From: Leuconostoc fallax KCTC 3537
Lineage (GTDB): Bacteria; Bacillota; Bacilli; Lactobacillales; Lactobacillaceae
NCBI RefSeq assembly: GCF_000165675.1
Contig: NZ_AEIZ01000017.1
Location: 1-43,565, forward strand
Length of the DNA: 43,565 nucleotides
Direction of reading: 5' to 3'
Shown: positions 18,409 to 28,284 of the stretch, one piece after another
How positions within the stretch are numbered: position 1 is the stretch's first letter
Layout: each line of letters begins with the position of its first letter
The notes under the pieces: generated by a model
What the model was told of the DNA's origin: nothing
Seen by the model: the letters and a program-made list of their open reading frames with translations, nothing else
The model's database searches: none
Position numbers and translations under genes: made by a program

Positions 18409-19875
18409 ATGCATGTATTTTTTGTGAATAAAGGAATTCATCAGTTAAATAGCGGTGTTGAATACGCACAGTTTTACCGTGCAGATATCTTTAATCAGCA
18501 ACAATGGCCTTTTAAATTTATCTTGACAGACTTTTTGCCGAATTTAGATAAAAGTATCCAACAGATGCAGTTAAAGAATCGAGAAATAATCAATTTATAT
18601 GAATATTTTTTGAGTGAGGATCCAGTAACATATTTGAAAAAAGGTTTAACTGTATCTCAGGCATTTGACCAAAAAGACTATTATGATGATCAGCAACATC
18701 TTAAATTATCTGTCATTCATAATACCAGGCACTATACGACGACACTTTATTATCACTACCGTATTGATCATGATACAGGAAAGGTAGTTCATGATATTGA
18801 TCGTGTCATTTTAACCAATGGGACACATCGCTTGATGTGGCATTATCAAGTGAATAGGGTATCTGGACGGCACGCAACAAGTTTTCGGTTATTTGACTTT
18901 GAAGACCAGAATTACTGGTTTCAAAATTTCGAAGGGCTATTATCATTTTTTATCAAAAGGTTAATGAAACTTTTTCAAATGGGCATTATATCATTGATCG
19001 TGGTGTGGATAATCAAGAAGCACTGATTCGATTGAAAGCAGCAGGTGCTATGATTACCATAACCCAAGTGATACATGCACAACATTTTTTGGTATAAAGC
19101 AACAACAATTGCTATTTAATCAGCACTATCAATACTTATTTGACCATGCTAAAATGTTTGACCATATTATTACGGCGACAATGGGTCAGACACAACAGGT
19201 TATAGAAAATCTGCAAACCATTGGTCTTGATCATGAGCAAACAAAAGCAATGGTCAAAACGATTCCTGCTGGCTATGCCAGAGCGATTAAGACACCACGA
19301 AAGGTTCATCAGAATGTCTTTCAATTTGTGACAGCTTCAAGATTACATCCAGAAAAGCATATTGATCATATTATTTACGCCATTCAGCAATTGAAGCAGA
19401 ACAATTACTCGGTAGCTTTGACAATTTATGGTGATGGTGATGACAATCAGAGGTTAAAAAATTAATCTTAAAACTAAATCTTTCAGATACGGTACATTTA
19501 ATGCCAACGACGCATCATTTTTTAATTGTTTTGAATGAATATGATGCATTGGTATCGGCATCTTATTCAGAAGGCTTTGGGTTAACTTATTTGGAAGCAC
19601 TCAGTCAGGGTTTACCTGTGGTCAGTTATGCGAATACATATGGTGCTCAGCATTTGATTAAAGATGGTGTGAATGGCTATTTAGCTAATGTCATCTTTTC
19701 TAATCAGTCATCTGATATTCAACAAAATATTCAAAACTTAGTACAGGCTATGGTTAAAGTAATGGTATCAAATAACTATCCGAAGCTATCTGTTGGTGCA
19801 ATCCAAACAGCACAACAGTATTCAAGCAATCGTGTAACACAAAAATGGGCTGAATTGATGGGGGTAGGCGATTGA
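18409..19875 (+). pseudogene. GtfA-like glycosyltransferase (GT4), interrupted by three frameshifts
   Basis: The N-terminus HVFFVNKGIHQLNSGVEYAQ and YRADIF match GtfA/Gtf1, the GlcNAc transferase that, with GtfB, initiates O-glycosylation of serine-rich adhesins and some lactobacillar autolysins. The GT4 donor site ASYSEGFGLTYLEALSQG and PVVSYANTYGA is near the C-terminus. The frame changes at T6 near 18946-18951, T6 near 19085-19090 and A6 near 19456-19461; adding one base at each gives a full protein of about 490 residues (for example HAQHFFGIKQQQLLFNQHYQ). All three are single losses from apparent 7-base homopolymers, which points to consensus error. The stop overlaps the next start by four bases, an intact operon signature. 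Confidence 0.8.
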
Positions 19876-20726
19876 GGATAGAATTGATTAAAGATTTGAC
19901 GCAATGCCATTTGGATAGTGTTCAGTGGCAAATCCAGCGCATAAAAGATGGCAAAAGTGATGAATTGTGGTTTTTAACACCGCATGAAGATGCAACATAT
20001 TTAGTTGAACAGATGGGTTTACCACCAGAAAAAGTTTATGATGTTTATGCACAACAGTATTTACAAACCTATCAACCATATCAGGGGATGTGGTGGTCAC
20101 AATTAAACGTACCAAATGATGCGCAATTGGTGATTCAGAGCAATCTAACGAAGCAAATCATCAGTCAAGGTCATGTTGTGGCTCAGATGAGATGGTTTAT
20201 GGCCAGTAACCGACGCATTCAGTCAGTTACTTGGTTAGATCAAGATGAACAAATCGATTATCAAGATGTTTATCAGCGAAATGGTCAATTATTTGCCCGG
20301 CAATATTTTAGCGAAGGGGCTGTTCTATCTAGTGATTTTTATTTTGGCCAATCGGATGTAGTACTACGACAAATGTACGATCAAGGGCAAGCAAATCTTG
20401 TTATAAGAGATGATAATATCTTTAATCAACGACAAGATTATCTTAGGCAAATGTTAACAGATCGAATAGCAAGCCATCAGGTGAATATGACGCAGATTGA
20501 ATTAGCACAGTATTTACCAGAAAATGCAGACACCCAACTCACGTTGATAAATAGCATACTCGATCATCAAGGTAATGTGAATCGCCAATTATTGTATTTT
20601 TTGAATGATTACGCAGTGAATCTTCAATCGATTCGCCTTAATCCGTATGATTATGAGATAATTAAAAGTGAAAATATTTTGCAATCAGCGATGTATGACA
20701 AAATAATTATTGATGAACACAATTAA
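19872..20726 (+). CDS. GtfB-like glycosyltransferase chaperone, short form
   Basis: 284 residues starting at TTG 19872, which overlaps the gtfA-like stop (TTGA). The central part (MRWFMASNRRIQSVTWLDQD, then DVYQRNGQLFARQYFSEGA) resembles the segment of GtfB/Gtf2, the non-catalytic partner that presents acceptor protein to GtfA. Known GtfB proteins are about 440 residues, so this one is clearly shorter, lacking most of the C-terminal portion. Assignment relies on this local similarity and on the adjacent gtfA. No serine-rich adhesin or accessory Sec gene is in the window. Confidence 0.65.
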   Translation: MRIELIKDLTQCHLDSVQWQIQRIKDGKSDELWFLTPHEDATYLVEQMGLPPEKVYDVYAQQYLQTYQPYQGMWWSQLNVPNDAQLVIQSNLTKQIISQGHVVAQMRWFMASNRRIQSVTWLDQDEQIDYQDVYQRNGQLFARQYFSEGAVLSSDFYFGQSDVVLRQMYDQGQANLVIRDDNIFNQRQDYLRQMLTDRIASHQVNMTQIELAQYLPENADTQLTLINSILDHQGNVNRQLLYFLNDYAVNLQSIRLNPYDYEIIKSENILQSAMYDKIIIDEHN

Positions 20727-20741
20727 AGGTATGGAGTAAAT

Positions 20742-21566
20742 ATGATTAAGTTAATCGCAACTGATTTAGATGCAACGTTTTTAAGAGCTGATAAAACTTT
20801 TAACGAAGACTTATTAAGCACTGTATTAACTAAGTTAAAGACATTTGATGGCTATTTTGTTGTGGCAACAGGTAACCATGTGCAACGTGTTGCAACCTAT
20901 TTTGCTAACTTTTCAGGACAGTATCAACTTATCGCAAATAATGGTGCGGAAGTGGTATTAGACGGTATTATCCAGAATGTTAAAAGTCTGCCAGAACACA
21001 GTTTAAGTGTTATTTTAAGCTTAGTTGAGCAACTCAAAACCGCGCCACAGATGGGGCTTGTTTATACAGCAGCTGATCGATCGTTCATGCTGGCATCACA
21101 AGCACCAGAGGATCCAGCAATTGTCAAAAAGGCCAATGACTTTTTTGAAAATTTGATTGTGGTAGATCGTATTGAGCAAATTGATGTGCCAGTATTAAAA
21201 GCAACAGTTGTTGTTCAACCTGAAGAAACACCAGAATTTATGCAGGCCGTACGACTGATGTTACCCCATCAAGTACATGTGACGACGTCTGGGTATGGTG
21301 CTATCGATATTGTTAATATTGATGTTAATAAAGCAAATGCTTTACAATATCTTGCTAACAAGCTATCCATTGAACCAGATGAAATTATGGCTTTTGGGGA
21401 TGGCCTAAATGACATGGAGATGCTCGATTTTGTAGGCCATCCTTATGCAATGCCAAATAGTGATCCTGCATTATTTGATCACGACTTTAATGTTGCAGTT
21501 AGTGATAACGAACATGATGGTGTATTGAATACCATTTTAGAAGTATTAAATACACAAAAAGAATAG
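20742..21566 (+). CDS. Cof-type HAD-superfamily phosphatase
   Basis: 274 residues, HAD class IIB with a C2 cap. Motif I is IATDLDATFL, where Ala replaces the usual Gly of DLDGT; motif II is in VVATGNH; motif IV is MAFGDGLNDMEMLDF. These are cytoplasmic hydrolases of sugar or nucleotide phosphates; the substrate is unknown. GGTATGGAG precedes ATG 20742 by a good distance. It follows the gtfB-like gene by 15 bases, so may be in the same transcript. A weak GC stem with a T run (21565-21584) follows. Confidence 0.9.
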   Translation: MIKLIATDLDATFLRADKTFNEDLLSTVLTKLKTFDGYFVVATGNHVQRVATYFANFSGQYQLIANNGAEVVLDGIIQNVKSLPEHSLSVILSLVEQLKTAPQMGLVYTAADRSFMLASQAPEDPAIVKKANDFFENLIVVDRIEQIDVPVLKATVVVQPEETPEFMQAVRLMLPHQVHVTTSGYGAIDIVNIDVNKANALQYLANKLSIEPDEIMAFGDGLNDMEMLDFVGHPYAMPNSDPALFDHDFNVAVSDNEHDGVLNTILEVLNTQKE

Positions 21567-21670
21567 GCATAATGCCTGTTTTTATTTGTACATAATATAA
21601 GCTTACGTATCCAGTTTTATTTCGAAACATGATATGATAGTAAGGTTAATAATCAATTTGGATGGACGCT

Positions 21671-22609
21671 ATGCTTAAGAATATCGTTGTACTCGGCAGC
21701 TTAAATGTCGATAACATTTTAAAAATGCCAAGAATGCCATTTGAAGGCGAAACAATGGCACTACAAGATGTCACCACCGCGCCAGGTGGCAAGGGCGCCA
21801 ATCAAGCAGTTGCAGCTGCTCGACAGGGCGCCAATGTCTTTTTTGTTGGTGCCGTTGGAAATGACACAAATGGTCAATTTATGAAGACAACCTTGCTGAC
21901 AAATGGGGTGAATGTTGATCAAGTGGCGGTTAAAAGTGATGTGCCTACTGGCTCTGCTTATATTATGTTGCAAGAAAACGGTGCAAATACTATTATGATT
22001 CATGGTGGTGCCAACCAGGCCCTGACACTGGATCACGTTGAAGCAGCACGAGATATTATTGCAAAAGCTGATATTTTAGTTGCACAATTTGAAGTACCTT
22101 TGGCGGTGATTACAGCGGCTTTTGCTATGGCTAAAGCCTATAATGTTCAAACAATTTTAAATCCCGCACCAGCAGTATACAGTATCACACCAGAATTAGC
22201 TGCATTAACTGACGTGATTGTACCAAATGAAACGGAAGCGCAATTACTTTCTGGTATCAAAGTAATACCAGATGAGGGCGTCTTAAACCGCGTTGCTGAT
22301 AAACTATTAGCGACTGGCGTACCACGTGTGATTATCACACTAGGTGGTGCTGGATCGTTTGTTGCGGAAGGAACGAAACGCTGGTTTGTTGATCCTGTAA
22401 AAGTATTAGCACAAGATACAACTGCGGCAGGAGATACGTTTATTGGTACACTAGCTAATGTATTAAATAAAGATTTTACAAATATTGATGCATCAGTAAC
22501 TCGGGCAACGTATGCGAGTGCTTTAGCTGTAACACGTGCAGGGGCAATACCATCGATTCCGACTTATGAAGAGGTAGATAATTTTAATGACACTGCCACA
22601 AAGCTATAA
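21671..22609 (+). CDS. rbsK: Ribokinase (PfkB family)
   Basis: 312 residues. N-terminal VVLGSLNVDNILKMPRMP, the PfkB signature PGGKGANQAVAAARQG, VIVPNETEA, and catalytic-site DTTAAGDTFIGTLANV (usually TGAGD, here TAAGD). Phosphorylates ribose or a deoxyribose-like sugar. I use ATG 21671, with GGATGG just upstream, over ATG 21662, since the family begins at this point. No ribose transporter or rbsD is nearby. Its 3' end overlaps the next gene by 23 bases. Confidence 0.9.
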   Translation: MLKNIVVLGSLNVDNILKMPRMPFEGETMALQDVTTAPGGKGANQAVAAARQGANVFFVGAVGNDTNGQFMKTTLLTNGVNVDQVAVKSDVPTGSAYIMLQENGANTIMIHGGANQALTLDHVEAARDIIAKADILVAQFEVPLAVITAAFAMAKAYNVQTILNPAPAVYSITPELAALTDVIVPNETEAQLLSGIKVIPDEGVLNRVADKLLATGVPRVIITLGGAGSFVAEGTKRWFVDPVKVLAQDTTAAGDTFIGTLANVLNKDFTNIDASVTRATYASALAVTRAGAIPSIPTYEEVDNFNDTATKL

Positions 22610-23993
22610 AAATAAATATGAACGCTTATTAGGTGATGAAGCAACAGCTTTTTTTGCGAGCTTCACACATTCAACACAGAAGGCTTATCGTGTTAATCCT
22701 TTAAAAAATCAAACACAATTGTATACCACACCAGATAATGGTCAGGTACCGTATGGTAAATGGGGACATTTTGGGTCTGTTTCAGGACGCAGCGTTGACC
22801 ATACTAATGGTGTCGTTTATTCTCAGGAACCTTCGGCGCAATTTGTCGGTGAGGTTGTGCAACCTCAGCCAGGCGAAAAAGTTCTGGACTTATCTGCTGC
22901 ACCGGGTGGTAAATCGACTCATTTAGCAGCTTTTATGCAACAAGATGGTTTATTGTGGACCAATGAAATATTTCTCAACAGAGCTAAAATATTGAATGAA
23001 AATATCGAGAGAATGGGTATTTACAACAGTATTGTTAGTTCGCAAAAGCCTGAAGAATTGAGTGCGAAATTACCACAATTTTTTGATAAAATTTTAATTG
23101 ATGCGCCTTGTTCTGGTGAAGGCATGTTTAGAAAAGATCCCGATGCGATAAGCTATTGGTCTGAAAGTTATCCAGCAGAATGCGCACAAAGACAGCGTGA
23201 TATTTTGGCTGAAGCAGTTAAAATGTTGAAGCCAGGTGGCGAACTTGTTTATTCCACATGTACTTTTGCACCAGAAGAAGATGAACAGATGATTGCTTGG
23301 CTATTATCGGAATATCCTGATTTCAGTGTTGTGCCGATTGAGAAAGTTAATGGCATAGCTGATGGCCGTCCAGAATGGGCAGATAGTCAGTATGTTTCAG
23401 GAATTTCTGACCATAGCCAAACAACGCATATGACTGAATTAAAAGGGACCGCACGATTATGGCCACACCTTTTAGAGGGTGAGGGACATTTTGTTGCTAA
23501 ATTAAAGTTGTCAACAGATACAGTGACGAGTGATGCCAACGTTACAACAATACAATCATCCAGTTTAACGGCACAACAACGTGACTTATTGACAGCATTT
23601 ATTAAAGACACGCTGATTGATTTTGAGTTAGCTGAAGATAGGCTTATTTTATTTGGTGACCATGTTTACCTAGCACCCACTGGGGCGCCTAGTATTAAAG
23701 GCATGCGTATTTTACGTGTTGGACTAGAGCTAGGTAGCTTTAAGACAAAGCGTTTTGAGCCTGCTCATGCGCTTGCATTGGCTTTAGCACCACATCAGTT
23801 CCAACAGTATTATGAAATGAATGATGCGCAGTGGCGCCAATTTGTTCATGGAGATGTTTTGAATGTCGAAGGGGATTTCAAAAAGGGATGGGTTCTCATG
23901 ACAATGAATGGGAATGGTGCTGGATTTGGTAAGTATGTTAATGGGCAAATTAAAAACTTTTATCCTAAGGGATTACGTTTTGCTATTAAATAG
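22587..23993 (+). CDS. RsmF/YebU-type rRNA (cytosine-C5) methyltransferase
   Basis: 468 residues. N-terminal Nol1/Nop2/Sun segment with YRVNPLK. SAM-binding KVLDLSAAPGGKSTHLA. The two catalytic cysteines are in IDAPCSGEGMFRKD and YSTCTFAPEEDE. The C-terminal region (from about residue 330) is the RsmF-type domain and ends FYPKGLRFAI. Forms m5C in rRNA; the exact site cannot be read from sequence. ATG 22587 lies within the end of rbsK (GAAGAGG upstream), indicating translational coupling. Confidence 0.92.
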   Translation: MTLPQSYKNKYERLLGDEATAFFASFTHSTQKAYRVNPLKNQTQLYTTPDNGQVPYGKWGHFGSVSGRSVDHTNGVVYSQEPSAQFVGEVVQPQPGEKVLDLSAAPGGKSTHLAAFMQQDGLLWTNEIFLNRAKILNENIERMGIYNSIVSSQKPEELSAKLPQFFDKILIDAPCSGEGMFRKDPDAISYWSESYPAECAQRQRDILAEAVKMLKPGGELVYSTCTFAPEEDEQMIAWLLSEYPDFSVVPIEKVNGIADGRPEWADSQYVSGISDHSQTTHMTELKGTARLWPHLLEGEGHFVAKLKLSTDTVTSDANVTTIQSSSLTAQQRDLLTAFIKDTLIDFELAEDRLILFGDHVYLAPTGAPSIKGMRILRVGLELGSFKTKRFEPAHALALALAPHQFQQYYEMNDAQWRQFVHGDVLNVEGDFKKGWVLMTMNGNGAGFGKYVNGQIKNFYPKGLRFAIK

Positions 23994-24048
23994 TACGCAA
24001 TCAATACATATGATGTAGCAGTATGTCATATAAGTAAGGTAGGACAAA

Positions 24049-24885
24049 ATGAGACAAAAAGTAGTTAAAAATTGGTTAATTCGATTTATTAAAGGTGTTT
24101 TTATCGCATTGGGTTTTATTTTTACCAGGAGTCTCTGGTGGCGTTTTAGCAGCAATCTTAGGATTATACGAAAGAATGTTGAATTTTTTGGCTCATTTCC
24201 GCCAAAATTTTAAGCATGATTTTCGTTTCTTCTTACCGGTTGGCTTAGGTGGTATTGTCGGTATTATTTTACTAAGTAGCCCCTTAGAATATTTATTAAC
24301 CCATTATAAAGCAATGGTTTTGTGGGGATTTGCGGGCGCTATTGTTGGTACATTACCCACTATGTTTAAAGATAGTGGGCGTGATGGTCGGAAAAAGAGC
24401 GATTGGCTTTGGTTGATTGGAACGGCTATCGGTAGTGGCTTATTTTTATACAATATGACACATTTGTTCGGACAATTACCCGTTAATTTTTTTCGTGGAT
24501 GTTAGCAGGTGGGCTTATTGCACTAGGTGTTATTGTGCCAGGATTAAGTCCATCTAACTTATTGTTATATTTGGGATTATTCAATCCAATGCTCAATGGG
24601 TTCAAGCGAGCAGACTTAGGCGTATTTATTCCCATTGCTATTGGTGGTATCTTGACCATGGCCTTCTTTTCAAAAATTATGAGTTTCTTATATCAGCGTT
24701 TCTTTTCTAAAGTATCACATTTTATTTTAGGTATTGTCGTAGCATCAACTGTGCTTATTGTATTACCACCAATTGCTGATTATAGTGGCTTTGACTTTTT
24801 GGCAATTATCATCAGTATTGTATTATTTATTTTAGGTATCGTATTGGGTAAATGGATGAGTAATTTGGAAAATAAATACAAATAA
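24049..24885 (+). pseudogene. DUF368 polytopic membrane protein, two frameshifts
   Basis: Starts MRQKVVKNWLIRFIKGVFIAL at ATG 24049 after AAGGTAGGA. The two internally homologous DUF368 signatures are present: LPGVSGGVLAAILGLYER and VPGLSPSNLLLYLGLF. About eight membrane helices. Recent work links this family to polyprenyl-phosphate recycling across the membrane. The frame slips at T5 near 24119-24123 (one T too many, since the family reads ILPGVSGG) and at T7 near 24487-24493 (one T too few: VNFFSWMLAGG). The two changes are individually compensable and motifs are intact, so consensus error is more likely than loss of the gene. Confidence 0.85.
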
Positions 24886-24912
24886 AAAGCTACCTTAGAA
24901 AGGTAGCTTTTT
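24884..24912. terminator. Bidirectional terminator between convergent genes
   Basis: A 13-bp stem (24884-24896 with 24900-24912), loop AGA, T-rich on both strands. Confidence 0.9.
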
Positions 24913-25589
24913 ATTGATGAGGTAACTCTTTTTTACGGTAACTCTCCATTTTTTCTTTAAATAATTGTCCGTTAGTAGGTGGTGTATAAGTGATTGCATT
25001 AGCACCAGCAGCAATAGTGCTCGTTATATCTTCATCTGTCGGTCCACCAGTTGCAATAATTGGTAAATCAGGATAGATATTTCGAAAATGTTGAACGGTT
25101 TCGGCTGTCTTTTTGCCTGCACTAATATTGATAATAGCGATACCTGCTTTTAACTTATCTTCAATTGGTGTATAAATAGATGTTACAGTGCTAACAATGG
25201 GGATATCAACTGTTGTATCCACTTGGCGAATAGTTTCCAGTGGGGTGGGTGCGTTCATGACAACCCCAATAGATCCCTGTGATTCAGCAAATAAGCTCAT
25301 AAATGCTGATCGAGAACCATTAGTTAAGCCACCGCCGACCCCGGAAAAGACAGGAATATCAGCTGCTTCGATAATACTTTTAGTAATAGCGGGATGTGGT
25401 GTGAAAGGATAAACGGCAATAACAGCATCTGCATCAGTATTACGAATGATAGCGATGTCTGTGGTAAATATAATAGATCGTATTTTTTACCAAAAATTTT
25501 AATGCCACTGGCTTGTCTGATGACCGGAGGGACTTTAACAATGTCTTTTTTAACTCTGTTGTAATTTCAGGAATATTCTGTGTAGACAT
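24911..25589 (-). pseudogene. TIM-barrel-like hydrolase family protein, one frameshift
   Basis: The start at 25589 (MSTQNIPEITTELKK) has a strong AAGGAGAAG ribosome site on the complement. The frame is lost after ALKFLVK at T6 near 25483-25488 on the + strand and resumes as TTDIAIIRNTDADAVIAVYP, FSGVGGGLTNGSRS, then MSLFAESQGSIGVVMNAP to the end. The repeated beta-strand/Gly-rich loop pattern (VFSGVGGG, IIATGGPTDEDI) suggests a phosphate-binding TIM barrel of about 225 residues. I recall lactobacillar relatives labelled only 'hydrolase'; function unknown. One base removed restores it. Confidence 0.68.
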
Positions 25590-25713
25590 AATTACTTCTC
25601 CTTCTCGATATAAATACTCACTTTGCTTTTGATTTTTAGTATACTGCAAGTATAGGGAAAATTGATAAATAAACACTTCTATAAACATTTTTTCACAAAT
25701 TAGTGTAATTTTT

Positions 25714-25728
25714 ATGGAAACGCTTTCA
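25714..25728 (+). promoter_or_regulatory. Catabolite responsive element (CcpA site) upstream of the usp gene
   Basis: ATGGAAACGCTTTCA agrees at every position with the broad cre consensus WTGNAANCGNWNNCW. It lies at about the -35 region of a promoter whose -10 is TAGAAT (25747-25752), a position expected to give repression. Confidence 0.65.
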
Positions 25729-25786
25729 AATTTGCTTTCAAAGTTGTAGAATAGAATTAAATAAGAGATACAGGTAGGAGAATATT

Positions 25787-26233
25787 ATGACAGTTTATAA
25801 GAATGTTTTAGTTGCTATTGATGGTTCAGATATCTCGAATAAAGTAATTGAGGTTGCACATAATTTTGCCCCTGAAGCACATATTGATATTCTAACAGTT
25901 GTGGACACAACTGGCGGTGGCTACTTTGGTACGATTGTTATGAATAGCGATATTATCTATCAGCTGGAGCAAGAAGCTGAGGAGTACATTAATAAGGCCT
26001 ACAAGTATGCTAAAGCTTTGGGTCATGAAGATGTTGACATTCATATTCGTTTTGGTTCTCCTAAACAAGTTATTTCTCGGGGATTCATTAAAGATCATCA
26101 CAATGATTTAATTGTTGTGGGTGAAACTGGTATGAATCGGATGCAGCGTGCCATGTCCGGTACAGTACCTGCCTTTGTCACGAAGACATCTGAGATAGAT
26201 GTTTTAGTTGCAAGAACGCTTGATAGAGATTAA
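25787..26233 (+). CDS. Universal stress protein, UspA family
   Basis: 148 residues. YKNVLVAIDGSDISNKV at the N-terminus, and the ATP-binding pattern G-2x-G-9x-GT in VVGETGMNRMQRAMSGTV, so an ATP-binding class member. Role in stress survival is by family only. ATG 25787 follows GTAGGAG. The cre-like site upstream implies carbon control. Monocistronic. Confidence 0.95.
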   Translation: MTVYKNVLVAIDGSDISNKVIEVAHNFAPEAHIDILTVVDTTGGGYFGTIVMNSDIIYQLEQEAEEYINKAYKYAKALGHEDVDIHIRFGSPKQVISRGFIKDHHNDLIVVGETGMNRMQRAMSGTVPAFVTKTSEIDVLVARTLDRD

Positions 26234-26234
26234 T

Positions 26235-26266
26235 AAAAAGACATGCTGCTAAGAGCATGTCTTTTT
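26235..26266. terminator. Bidirectional terminator between usp and cyclophilin genes
   Basis: A 13-bp stem (26235-26247 with 26254-26266), loop GCTAAG, A5 and T5 flanks. Confidence 0.92.
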
Positions 26267-27031
26267 ATTTTGCTTCCTGTAAAATATCTATATTTGTCAC
26301 TTTAACTGGATTGATTGGTTGGGATTGTTCTTTTTGCTGATTATTTTTGTTTTAGCATTAGCAATTTTATCTACAATATCCATACCACTTATCACTTGAC
26401 CAAAAACTGTATATTGACCATCAAGGCTAGGATAACCACCATGCTTGTAGGCATCAATAATCTTTTTTGGATAATTATTAGTATCTAACTTACTGGATTG
26501 ATCATCACCATTTTGAACAATGAAAAATTGGCTACCATTTGTATCAGTACCCGCGTTAGCCATTGAAAGTGCACCACGAATATTATATAAAGATGTGGAT
26601 ATCTCATTTTTAAAGCCATTGCCACTATCTATTTTACTATTCTTATTCTTCCAAATTGATTCACCGCCCGAACCATCGCCTTTAGGATCGCCACCTTGAA
26701 TCATAAAGTCTTTTATAACACGATGAAATGTCGTGTTGTTATAATAACCTTGTTTGGCATGTGTTAAGAAATTTTCAACGGCAAGTGGTGCGTAGTGATT
26801 GAACAGCTTAATTTTGATATTACCAGAACTTGTCTTAATGAGTACTAGACTTTCATTTTTAGCAATAGTATTAGAAAGCTGTGGTAGGGTGAGTTGATCG
26901 AGTTGCTTTTTGGTTTTCTTTTGTGTACTTTCGGTAGCAGTTTGTTGTGGTTGGCGAGTCCACAACACAGCAACGGCGATGATGATCAGTAAGACGATAC
27001 CCATACTAATTTGTGGTAAATATTTTTTCAT
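26265..27031 (-). CDS. Membrane-anchored peptidyl-prolyl cis-trans isomerase (cyclophilin), C-terminal frameshift
   Basis: An N-terminal membrane segment (QISMGIVLLIIIAVAVLW) is followed by a linker and a cyclophilin domain with FHRVIKDFMIQGGDP (catalytic Arg), GALSMANAGTDTNGSQFFI and YTVFGQVISGMDIVD. Extracytoplasmic folding catalyst. There is no lipobox Cys, so it is probably a helix-anchored protein. As given, the frame ends at 26297, but a single added base at T5 (26344-26348, + strand) yields the expected beta-strand ending NPVKVTNIDILQEAK with stop at 26265, right at the terminator. Start at 27031. Neighbours 27035-28198 are on the same strand and probably co-transcribed. Confidence 0.9.
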
Positions 27032-27034
27032 TTT

Positions 27035-27556
27035 TTATACTCTTTCAATCATAAATACAGAAATACTATCTGTTTGGAAAAGTGCTTGTTTAAAGTCTGC
27101 GGATAATAAGCTTTCTCTAAAAGGCTGCCAATTTTCAGGCACATGATTAAATTTAGCAATTAAAATACCACCGTGTGTTAAACGTAATAATGTACGCTCG
27201 ATTTGATTTAAATAGTCATTGGGCTGAGCGTCTTGATTATCAACATCATCTGAATAATCAAATATGATAGCTGATGCTTGAACTTGTGCACCCATTTCTT
27301 GAACAAAATCGCTATCTAAAGATTTACCCAGTAGGGTTACACGTTCTGATAAACCACTCATAAAAAGAGAGGTTACAGCACTATTTGCATTATCCTTAGT
27401 TAATGCATAACTTATAACATGACCGGTAGCGCCAACACGAGTTGCCAAGAAGCGCGTATTATCACCGTTAGCAGTTGTAGCATCAATCACAGTATCGCCA
27501 ACCTGAATAGTTTGTTCGAAAATATAATGTGTAAAGCTATGACTAGATGGTAGCAT
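27035..27556 (-). CDS. Class I SAM-dependent methyltransferase, YtqB/MnmM-like
   Basis: 173 residues. GDTVIDATTANGDNTRFLA is the SAM-binding motif I in the form seen in YtqB/MnmM, the Firmicutes enzyme that methylates aminomethyl-uridine at the tRNA wobble base. Motif II is weak (VISYALTKD replaces an acidic FDIQ-like strand), and the NLGYLPGGD region of the family reads IIFDYSDDVDNQDAQP, so this copy is divergent and its activity uncertain. It overlaps the PAP2 gene by 14 bases and precedes the cyclophilin by 3 bases, forming a three-gene unit. Confidence 0.72.
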   Translation of the reverse strand: MLPSSHSFTHYIFEQTIQVGDTVIDATTANGDNTRFLATRVGATGHVISYALTKDNANSAVTSLFMSGLSERVTLLGKSLDSDFVQEMGAQVQASAIIFDYSDDVDNQDAQPNDYLNQIERTLLRLTHGGILIAKFNHVPENWQPFRESLLSADFKQALFQTDSISVFMIERV

Positions 27557-28198
27557 GGTTATTATCCTCCAAAAGTTTTCTTGGTAATTTAAATAAATAA
27601 TGGCTGGAAATATAAAGCAAAATGAAGCCTAACGATATGCCTGCAAGGATATCACTGGGATAATGCACGTTAATATAGACACGGCTAATGGGAATTATCA
27701 GCATGAGCATAGCAAGTAGTGTCAATAGAAAGCGTTTGATTAATAATACACGATATTCACGATAAATAATTAAAAATAACGTACCGTAAAATAGTATTGA
27801 TACCATGGCATGACCAGAAGGGAAACTAAAGCCATGCTCTAAAATGAGTTGTGGGGTGGGGCGTGCACGCATAATAATCTGTTTGACAACGATTGTTACT
27901 AATCCTGAAAAAATAATGGTGTTAACTAAGAGTAATACCATTGCCCGATAGTTTTTTAGTCTACCTAATAGTAAGCAGATAAGCATTAACAGAATGGCTA
28001 TTGTCGAACTATTGCCTAGTTGTGTAACATTGATAAAAATAAAATCTAATACTGTGTTACGTTGGATGAGGATATGTTGCAGGGTATGGTCAAATTGCTG
28101 AAGCCAGGTGGCGTTGTTAATAACACCGTAAGTTAAAGTGATGAATAGTAATATAGCACCTATAAATAATGGAAAAGATAAATGGTATTTTTTGTCAT
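27543..28198 (-). pseudogene. PAP2-family membrane phosphatase, N-terminal frameshift
   Basis: All three PAP2 motifs are present: KQIIMRARPTPQ, SFPSGHAM and SRVYINVHYPSDI, typical of undecaprenyl-diphosphate or lipid phosphate phosphatases with six membrane helices. The readable frame starts within the protein at 27986. Continuing upstream in the same frame gives AILLFITLTYGVINNATWLQ and VLDFIFINVTQLGNSSTIAI, the expected N-terminus, up to T6 (28188-28193, + strand). One added base there connects to ATG 28198 (MTKKYHLSF). Full length is then about 218 residues. Probably intact in reality. Confidence 0.82.
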
Positions 28199-28247
28199 GG
28201 TATTAGTATATCCTATTGGGAGTTCTTGAGCTAAGCGATTTAATCCA

Positions 28248-28256
28248 TGTTAAACT
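28248..28256 (+). promoter_or_regulatory. Extended -10 promoter of the deoxyribosyltransferase gene
   Basis: TG-T-TAAACT, with a possible TTGAGC (28226-28231) 19 bases upstream. Confidence 0.5.
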
Positions 28257-28284
28257 AATATTATTAATGGATTGGAGTATTTTG

